From positions 1 through 11,387 of the forward strand of contig CANGGC010000028.1 in NCBI GenBank assembly GCA_947453125.1: 11,387 nt of DNA. Direction: 5' to 3'. Source of the DNA: Planctomycetaceae bacterium. Its GTDB lineage: Bacteria > Planctomycetota > Planctomycetia > Pirellulales > UBA1268. A program made the position numbers and the translations under genes. This document shows positions 7,762 through 11,387 of the stretch, piece by piece; the stretch's first letter is position 1; each line of letters begins with the position of its first letter. The notes beneath the pieces were generated by a model, which searched no databases, was not told where the DNA came from, and saw only the letters and a program-made list of their open reading frames with translations.

Positions 7762-8073
7762 ATGGATTTCGACTACGAGAACCCCTGACACCGTCATGCC
7801 AATCTCTACTTCTGCATCGTGTGCGAGCGATGCCTAGCAGAAGTCCGCTTCGCCGACCTTCCAGTCTCCCAAAAGAGCCTCGAATACGAGGAACTGTGCG
7901 TGGCCCTCTCCGAGATGGCTCAGGGCCGAGGGTGGCGGGCGATGTCCGATGGCTGGTCGTTCCTGTGCCCGTTGTGTAGTGTCGTCGGCAAGCAGGACGC
8001 CGAACTACCCGATGCGATGGACTCACGGGCAGCGTCCAGCGTGATCGATAATCCCAAGGCCGCGAGTCATTGA
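7762..8073 (+). pseudogene. Cassette 1: Cys-rich zinc-ribbon-like ORF with in-frame stop
   Basis: From ATG 7762 the frame reads MDFDYENP, meets TGA at 7786, and continues open for 94 codons to TGA 8071. The ATG is just behind the attI-like core, and AGGCGG (7751-7756) could serve as a weak ribosome site, so the broken frame looks like the original gene. The downstream part has CIVCERC (codons 18-24) and CPLC (69-72), two Cys pairs about 45 residues apart that suggest a zinc ribbon. TGA may replace TGG (NPW-HRH), i.e. a nonsense mutation or sequencing error. Alternatively, translation starts at GTG 7819 and gives 84 residues, losing the first two cysteines. The 3' quarter lies inside the attC-like element. 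I do not recognise the family. Confidence 0.5.
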
Positions 8074-8088
8074 TCGCAGCCGTTTGGC
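7999..8088 (+). repeat. attC-like site 1 (90 bases)
   Basis: The left core GCCGAAC (7999-8005) pairs fully with the right core GTTTGGC (8082-8088), six Watson-Crick pairs and one G-T. After an unpaired spacer, TGCGAT (8013-8018) pairs with ATCGCA (8073-8078). After a one-versus-four-base internal loop, GACTC (8020-8024) pairs with GAGTC (8064-8068), leaving a 39-base apical loop. This is the R/spacer/L/variable-end layout of integron attC. The cores each miss the consensus (RYYYAAC, GTTRRRY) at one base. The stop codon of cassette 1 falls inside it. Confidence 0.55.
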
Positions 8089-8109
8089 GTCTCCGTGGAA
8101 AAGCAAAGC

Positions 8110-8712
8110 ATGAGTACCCATCTGTCCCAGCTACCACCGGACTTGCCGAGGCCGGTTGATGATGGTGGCGCTGCGCATCTTGAGGGGTCGTTTTTTCCGG
8201 ACGTCGCTCTCCCTAGCACGGACGGCACGTCGGTCAACCTCAGCGATCTGAGGGGCCGTTGGGTCATCTACATCTATCCAATGACTGGACGGCCTGATGT
8301 GCCATTGCCGGATGGATGGGATGGTATTCCCGGGGCGCGCGGGTGCACACCTCAGTCCTGCCGCTTTCGAGATCAATACAAGGAACTCACGGAGCTTGGG
8401 GCCAGTATCTTTGGCCTGAGCGCCCAGGCCTCTGACTATCAACGCGAGGTCCGGGACCGTCTACACCTACCGTTTCAGTTACTGAGCGACAGTTCGCTAC
8501 AACTGAAGGGTACGCTGCGGTTGCCCATGTTCACCGTCGGCAGCATTGAGTTGTTCAAGCGACTCACGCTCATCGCCGAGGACGGGAGGATCAAGAAAGT
8601 GTTCTATCCGGTGTTTCCTCCTGATCGCAACGCCGATGACGTCCTCGCGTGGCTTCGGTCAGACGCCCAATCCGGCGCTGCAGGGGACGCACCGAGGGCA
8701 GCCCGTCCCTGA
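8110..8712 (+). CDS. Cassette 2: peroxiredoxin (AhpC/TSA superfamily, PrxQ-like)
   Basis: A 200-residue thioredoxin-fold protein expected to reduce peroxides with thiol reductant. FFPDVALPSTDGTSVNLSDLRGRW (28-51) is the usual redoxin opening, followed by the beta strand YIYPMTG. GARGCTPQSCRFRDQY (75-90) has the presumed peroxidatic Cys79 and, five residues on, Cys84, which fits the CxxxxC disulphide of PrxQ/BCP proteins. An insertion of about 14 residues (RPDVPLPDGWDGIPG) separates the YP of the strand from the active site, and the usual Thr three residues before the Cys is Ala. LPFQLLSDSSLQL (about 118-130) is the family SD segment. ATG 8110 is chosen because GGAAAAG lies about 7 bases before; GTG 8095 would add 5 residues. 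Its stop codon lies inside attC-like site 2. Confidence 0.88.
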   Translation: MSTHLSQLPPDLPRPVDDGGAAHLEGSFFPDVALPSTDGTSVNLSDLRGRWVIYIYPMTGRPDVPLPDGWDGIPGARGCTPQSCRFRDQYKELTELGASIFGLSAQASDYQREVRDRLHLPFQLLSDSSLQLKGTLRLPMFTVGSIELFKRLTLIAEDGRIKKVFYPVFPPDRNADDVLAWLRSDAQSGAAGDAPRAARP

Positions 8713-8727
8713 GCATTGACGTTCGGC
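8665..8727 (+). repeat. attC-like site 2 (63 bases)
   Basis: The left core GCCCAAT (8665-8671) pairs with the right core GTTCGGC (8721-8727) at six of seven positions, one of them a wobble. After an unpaired central spacer, GCT-G-CAGGG-G-ACG (8677-8689) pairs with CGTCCCTGAGC (8704-8714), leaving two extrahelical G bases on the left arm. Extrahelical bases on one arm are typical of attC. The apical loop is 14 bases. The stop codon of the peroxiredoxin (8710-8712) lies inside. Each core deviates from consensus at one base. Confidence 0.5.
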
Positions 8728-8740
8728 GGCGGTGGTATCA

Positions 8741-8746
8741 GGGAGG
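8741..8746 (+). promoter_or_regulatory. Ribosome binding site of the cassette 3 gene
   Basis: GGGAGG, 6 bases before ATG 8753, decides this start over the in-frame GTG at 8732. Confidence 0.7.
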
Positions 8747-8752
8747 CATGCA

Positions 8753-9133
8753 ATGCGGCTGATGATCGTCGTGTCGCTTCTCATCAACGTGGCCGTGCTT
8801 GTGCCGGTGTGTGCCGGCCTGCTGTCGAACGCTTCGTGGACGACGTCGGCGTATGGTGAGGCCACGCCGGCCCGTGCCATCCTGCTGTCGGTCTACATGG
8901 CGATCGGGCTTTGCTCGGTGCTGTTGCTGATCCGCCGCGAGCCGAAGGCGGTTGCGGCGTTGCTGCTCGTGCAGGTGTTGTACAAGGTCACAACGCCGCT
9001 TACGGTGGGGACGGTCAACAACCCGGTGGTGGTGAGCAACCTCATCGTCGCCGTGTTCCATGCCGCCACCTTGGCTTGCCTTTGGGCCGGGGGCGCGCTG
9101 GGCAGATCGACCGATGACCGGCCGGCGGGGTGA
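8753..9133 (+). CDS. Cassette 3: small four-helix membrane protein
   Basis: A 126-residue protein with four predicted transmembrane segments at about 3-24, 41-60, 66-85 and 92-114, and short polar ends. I do not recognise the family. It could be a small integral membrane protein of the kind often carried on integron cassettes. ATG 8753 is well supported by GGGAGG (8741-8746) 6 bases upstream; the GTG at 8732 in the same frame has no such site. The gene begins 25 bases after the right core of attC-like site 2, and its stop is 9 bases before the left core of site 3, which is normal cassette packing. Confidence 0.72.
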   Translation: MRLMIVVSLLINVAVLVPVCAGLLSNASWTTSAYGEATPARAILLSVYMAIGLCSVLLLIRREPKAVAALLLVQVLYKVTTPLTVGTVNNPVVVSNLIVAVFHAATLACLWAGGALGRSTDDRPAG

Positions 9134-9142
9134 GGCGAAGAC

Positions 9143-9218
9143 GCCGAACCAGACGCTGGATCAGGCGGGGGATAGAATCCGGCGGGGACGCGGATCCGGT
9201 GGTCCGCCGCTGTTCGGG
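9143..9218 (+). repeat. attC-like site 3 (76 bases)
   Basis: The left core GCCGAAC (9143-9149) pairs with GTTCGGG (9212-9218) at six of seven positions. AG (9151-9152) pairs with CT (9210-9211). GC-T-GGATCA (9155-9163) pairs with TGGTCCGC (9200-9207), leaving an extrahelical T and one G-T pair. It starts 9 bases after the cassette 3 stop. GTTCGGG misses GTTRRRY at two positions, so this is the weakest of the three. Confidence 0.4.
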
Positions 9219-9251
9219 GTTACCGTGCGGTGACGAGGAATCAACGGTCAC

Positions 9252-9692
9252 GTGGACACAGTCAGGCTGTTGACGATCATCGCTCTGGGGGCTGTCGAGC
9301 TCTGGGCGGCCATCCCCGCCGGACTGGCGCTGAAGGCCAGTCCCGTGGTGGTGGGTGTCGCCGCCGCGGTCGGGGCGATGATGGGAGTCTTGGTGGTTGT
9401 CGTGCTCGGTGAGCATGTGCGGCATTGGCTGGCGGGGCGACATCGCGGTGAACGTGCGACGGGCTCGCAGGGTCTCATCCGTGCGATCTGGGATCGCTAT
9501 GGGGTCATCGGGCTTGGGCTTTTCGCTCCGATGTTGACCGGCGCGCCCATTGGTGCGGCGCTCGGCTTAGCGCTCGGCGTTCCCACCGGTCGTCTGCTGT
9601 TCTGGATGTTTACCGGTATCGCCGTCTGGAGTGCCCTACTCACGCTTGTCGGAGTTCTGGGTATGGCCGGCTATGAAGCGGCGGTGCACTAG
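9252..9692 (+). CDS. Small integral membrane protein, PF06695 (small multidrug export)-like
   Basis: A 146-residue protein with hydrophobic segments at about 6-28, 31-53, 84-111 and 116-140. VELWAAIPAGLAL (15-27) resembles the ELRGAIP motif of the 'putative small multi-drug export' family (PF06695), and WDRYGVIGLGLFAPMLTGAP (80-99) resembles its second conserved block with a glycine- and proline-rich re-entrant look. Transport substrate is unknown; the family name is historical and I would not infer drug resistance. The start is GTG 9252; GAGGAA (9235-9240) lies 11 bases upstream, a loose Shine-Dalgarno. It follows attC-like site 3, so it could be cassette 4, but its 3' end has a hairpin (9686-9736) without an integrase core. 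Confidence 0.68.
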   Translation: MDTVRLLTIIALGAVELWAAIPAGLALKASPVVVGVAAAVGAMMGVLVVVVLGEHVRHWLAGRHRGERATGSQGLIRAIWDRYGVIGLGLFAPMLTGAPIGAALGLALGVPTGRLLFWMFTGIAVWSALLTLVGVLGMAGYEAAVH

Positions 9693-9736
9693 AAGGCTTC
9701 CAGGGTCACGAGGCATCGCGGAGGCTTCTGAGGTGC
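9686..9736. repeat. Long imperfect hairpin over the stop codon
   Basis: GCAC (9686-9689) pairs with GTGC (9733-9736), AGAAG (9691-9695) with CTTCT (9725-9729), and, past one extrahelical G (9696), CTTCC (9697-9701) with GGAGG (9720-9724), giving 14 pairs around an 18-base loop. It covers the TAG of the exporter-like gene. The architecture is like the three attC-like sites, but GTTRRRY and RYYYAAC are missing. It could be a decayed attC or a factor-independent terminator without a T-run. Confidence 0.4.
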
Positions 9737-9885
9737 GTTCCCTGCGGCCACGCGGATGAGATTCACGGGAATGATGGTCGACTCGCGGGCGTTGGCGGGC
9801 TAAGAAACACCTAGAGCAGCCCGCGTTCGCTTGGCTCCGGTGGCAGCTCAGGCGCGGCGTAAGGCCAATTCGAAGGATCGTCGTC
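9737..9885. other. Intergenic region with competing hairpin
   Basis: No gene seen. GCGGGC occurs twice (9785-9790 and 9795-9800), and either copy can pair with GCCCGC (9819-9824), so two alternative stems share one right arm. A GAAGGA ribosome site near the end serves the next gene. No GTTRRRY core with a paired partner was found. Confidence 0.35.
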
Positions 9886-10146
9886 ATGCTCTCTCCCGGC
9901 ATTCTGTACACGACGGCGGCGCTGATGGCCCTTGTGGCCACCGCCTGCACGGCGCTGTGCCTCGTCTGGTCGGTTCCGGCTTGGCGGCATTGGCTCACTC
10001 CGGCCGGGGCCGATGTCCGCCGGCCCAAAGCTGGCGAATTGAGCGGCTGGCCCGCCCAGATCGGCAGCGTCCTGGTGTCTGCCGGAATCGCGGCCTGCGC
10101 CCTCCTCGCGTGGTACGGCGTGTACTCCATCCTTGCCGCGGTTTAG
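9886..10146 (+). CDS. Small two-helix membrane protein, unknown
   Basis: An 86-residue protein with two hydrophobic helices at about 7-29 and 58-84, joined by a polar loop carrying PAWRHWLTP and a basic RRPK patch. I do not recognise the family. ATG 9886 is supported by GAAGGA (about 9871-9876) upstream. It is followed closely or overlapped by an unrecognised gene that may start at TTG 10133 or GTG 10157, which suggests the two are co-transcribed and possibly co-translated. Confidence 0.6.
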   Translation: MLSPGILYTTAALMALVATACTALCLVWSVPAWRHWLTPAGADVRRPKAGELSGWPAQIGSVLVSAGIAACALLAWYGVYSILAAV

Positions 10147-10156
10147 CCCCGCCCGC

Positions 10157-10624
10157 GTGACCGGGCCATCTGACCCCGCACGGGACCCGGCGGAGGGCCA
10201 TGTCGAGGTATTGCTTGCGCTTGCCGAAGTGTGGCGGCAGGACTACGACGTGCTCTCTGTCTTGCTCGTTCCCCGGCAGGGAGAGCGGCAGCCGGGCCGC
10301 TACCAGTCACCGCTGTCGCTGGAGCAGGTAGCCACCTTCTGCCGGCGGTTCACTCCGTTCCTGCAGGGCGACGGGCGGCACCACCTGTGGATCGGCTCGG
10401 CGGTCAACGCCGGCTTGCTGATCTACGACCAGCACGATTGGATTTGGGCGTATGGCGATCTCCCGGCCTACGTCCGGGTGTTGCAGGAGCGTGGATTCAC
10501 CGAGGGCGAGTGCCCCGCCGCCGAGGGCGGAGGCGAGCAGACTCTCATCCAGCGGGCTCTGGGCCGCCGCGGAGGGCTTCGCTGCAGTCTTCGGGGACTT
10601 CATGGCAGGGGCTTCCATGGGTGA
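10157..10624 (+). CDS. Hypothetical soluble protein
   Basis: About 155 residues from GTG 10157 (163 from TTG 10133, which would overlap the previous gene by 14 bases); neither start has a clear ribosome site. The first two thirds read like a real globular protein: VEVLLALAEVWRQDYDVLSVLLVP, SLEQVATFCRRFTPFL, HHLWIGSAVNAGLLIYDQHDWIWAYG, with aromatic and acidic residues well spread. After TEGECP the sequence becomes Gly/Arg-rich (RALGRRGGLRCSLRGLHG) and looks like an out-of-frame tail, so a frameshift near 10510-10540 is possible. I do not recognise the family and assign no function. Confidence 0.5.
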   Translation: MTGPSDPARDPAEGHVEVLLALAEVWRQDYDVLSVLLVPRQGERQPGRYQSPLSLEQVATFCRRFTPFLQGDGRHHLWIGSAVNAGLLIYDQHDWIWAYGDLPAYVRVLQERGFTEGECPAAEGGGEQTLIQRALGRRGGLRCSLRGLHGRGFHG

Positions 10625-10853
10625 AGAATCGACACGTGCTTGCCGCAAACTCACTCTTGGGGCAAAGTACAACGAATCGCTTTTGATTTCGCAGGTGGGC
10701 GATCAGGAAATGGAAAAGACCTCGAATCCGTTCTCCTCACGCCCGTGGGGAGCAGCAGCCGTCCTCGCCCATTCCGCCGCACGGTGAGCCGGTAGTTCGT
10801 CATGCCAGCGATCGGCAGGCGATGATCCCGCCGGAGACTTCCTTCCCACTCCC
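10625..10853. other. Intergenic region before thiD
   Basis: These 229 bases are visibly less GC-rich between about 10625 and 10740. I found no credible gene, integrase core with a partner, or terminator. This is probably the right edge of the accessory segment, because thiD beyond it has the strong G/C third-position bias of the left flank. Confidence 0.35.
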
Positions 10854-11387
10854 ATGGCCGCTCTTCCCGTCGCCCTCACGATCGCCGGCTCTGATCCATC
10901 TGGCGGCGCCGGCCTCCAGGCCGACCTGAAGACGTTCCACCGGCACGGCGCCTACGGCACGAGCGTGATCACGCTGGTCACCGTGCAGAACACGCGAACA
11001 GTTTCGGCCGTCGAGATCCTTCGCCCGGCCCTCGTCGTCGCCCAGCTCGAGGCCGTCCTCTCGGACATCCCCCCGACCGCCGCCAAAACCGGCGCTCTCG
11101 GCGATGCTGCGGTGATCGCCGCGGTCGCGGCGCGGCTCCGTGGGACCACGTTCCCGCTCGTCGTCGATCCGGTGATGGTGAGCAAGCACGGTGCGGCGCT
11201 GATCACCGACGACGCGGTGCAAACGCTCGTCAGCGACCTCCTGCCCCGCGCCACGCTCGTCACCCCGAATCTCGCCGAGGCCGAGCGGCTGGCCGGATTT
11301 CCCGTCGCCGATGTCGCGGCGATGGAGCGGGCCGCACGGGCGATCGCTGCCCTCGGCCCCCCTCACGTGCTCGTCAAGGGGGGCCAT
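10854..11387 (+). CDS. thiD: Hydroxymethylpyrimidine/phosphomethylpyrimidine kinase, 5' part
   Basis: ThiD phosphorylates hydroxymethylpyrimidine twice for thiamine diphosphate synthesis in the cytoplasm (ribokinase-like fold). The 178 residues in the window begin LPVALTIAGSDPSGGAGLQADLK (4-26), the substrate-binding N-terminal signature. They continue with GAYGTSVITLVTVQNT (32-47), TAAKTGALGD (75-84), VVDPVMVSKHGAAL (103-116) and TPNLAEAERLAG (137-148), and end with VKGGH just as the window closes. The catalytic GTGCTLS segment lies beyond the end. ATG 10854 fits the usual N-terminus; GGAG at 10833-10836 is too far to be a good ribosome site. Base composition matches the left flank, so it marks the return to the chromosomal backbone. 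No other thi gene is visible. Confidence 0.93.
   Translation, partial: MAALPVALTIAGSDPSGGAGLQADLKTFHRHGAYGTSVITLVTVQNTRTVSAVEILRPALVVAQLEAVLSDIPPTAAKTGALGDAAVIAAVAARLRGTTFPLVVDPVMVSKHGAALITDDAVQTLVSDLLPRATLVTPNLAEAERLAGFPVADVAAMERAARAIAALGPPHVLVKGGH

Larger units (their letters stand above)
6928..9218 (+). mobile_element. Candidate remnant of a reverse-orientation integron
   Basis: The segment combines a truncated integron integrase (6928-7458), an attI-like core GTTAGGC (7748-7754), and three tandem genes in the same direction, each ending at an attC-like inverted repeat (7999-8088, 8665-8727, 9143-9218). Cassettes on the 3' side of intI, transcribed with it, is the 'reverse' layout known from Treponema denticola and reported in planctomycetes. 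The attC calls rest on my reading of base pairing; their core heptamers deviate from consensus at one or two positions. The integrase family is solid, and the array is a well-supported inference rather than proof. The right end is unclear and could extend to about 10800. Confidence 0.6.

Noticed and set aside
7786..7788. TGA read as selenocysteine in cassette 1
   Set aside because: No SECIS-like hairpin directly after the codon, no selenoprotein family match, and a Trp-to-stop change explains it more simply.
7652..8137. 161-residue minus-strand frame across cassette 1
   Set aside because: The translation is Arg/Ser/Pro-rich without motifs, and no ribosome site was seen; it is an antisense shadow of the Cys-rich ORF and leader.
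10307..10672. Minus-strand frame with an Ala/Lys/Pro-rich start (MEAPAMKSPKTAAKP)
   Set aside because: It has no ribosome site, and most of it is antisense to the better-looking plus-strand gene. Kept as a remote possibility only.

Overview
This is a high-GC bacterial window, most likely from a planctomycete. That guess rests on the style of the genes: a ThuA-type protein, a cysteine-rich secreted protein, a thioredoxin reductase with an insertion after its FAD region, and scattered short transcription units. There is no marker gene, so the taxonomy is inference. Both ends of the window fall inside genes.

The left part (1-6904) is chromosomal housekeeping DNA. It holds the 3' end of a ThuA-domain gene, carA (glutaminase subunit of carbamoyl-phosphate synthetase), and a convergent six-bladed beta-propeller (SMP-30-like) gene on the minus strand. 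Next come a secreted protein with 16 cysteines in its predicted mature part, trxB on the minus strand, and, divergent from trxB, cstA (carbon-starvation/peptide permease family). cstA overlaps a small DUF2256 zinc-finger gene by four bases.

The middle (about 6905-9218, perhaps to about 10800) is accessory DNA and is the main point of interest. It starts with the C-terminal half of an integron integrase (intI). This piece keeps the integron-specific patch and the His, Arg, His and Tyr catalytic residues but has lost its N-terminal half and the first catalytic Arg. About 290 bases downstream is GTTAGGC, a perfect match to the integron core site GTTRRRY, and an ATG follows 7 bases later. Three compact genes then run in the same direction as intI: a Cys-rich zinc-ribbon-like ORF with an in-frame stop, a peroxiredoxin, and a four-helix membrane protein. 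At the end of each lies a 63-90 base imperfect inverted repeat flanked by GCCGAAC or GCCCAAT on the left and GTTTGGC, GTTCGGC or GTTCGGG on the right, which is attC-like. The best reading is the remnant of a 'reverse' integron, with cassettes at the 3' side of intI as known from Treponema and some planctomycetes, whose integrase is now inactivated.

Three further small genes follow (9252-10624): a PF06695-like small membrane exporter, a two-helix membrane protein and an unrecognised soluble protein. They have no convincing attC sites. The window ends in the 5' part of thiD (thiamine biosynthesis), where the DNA again looks like high-GC chromosome. I saw no rRNA, tRNA, CRISPR or IS transposase.
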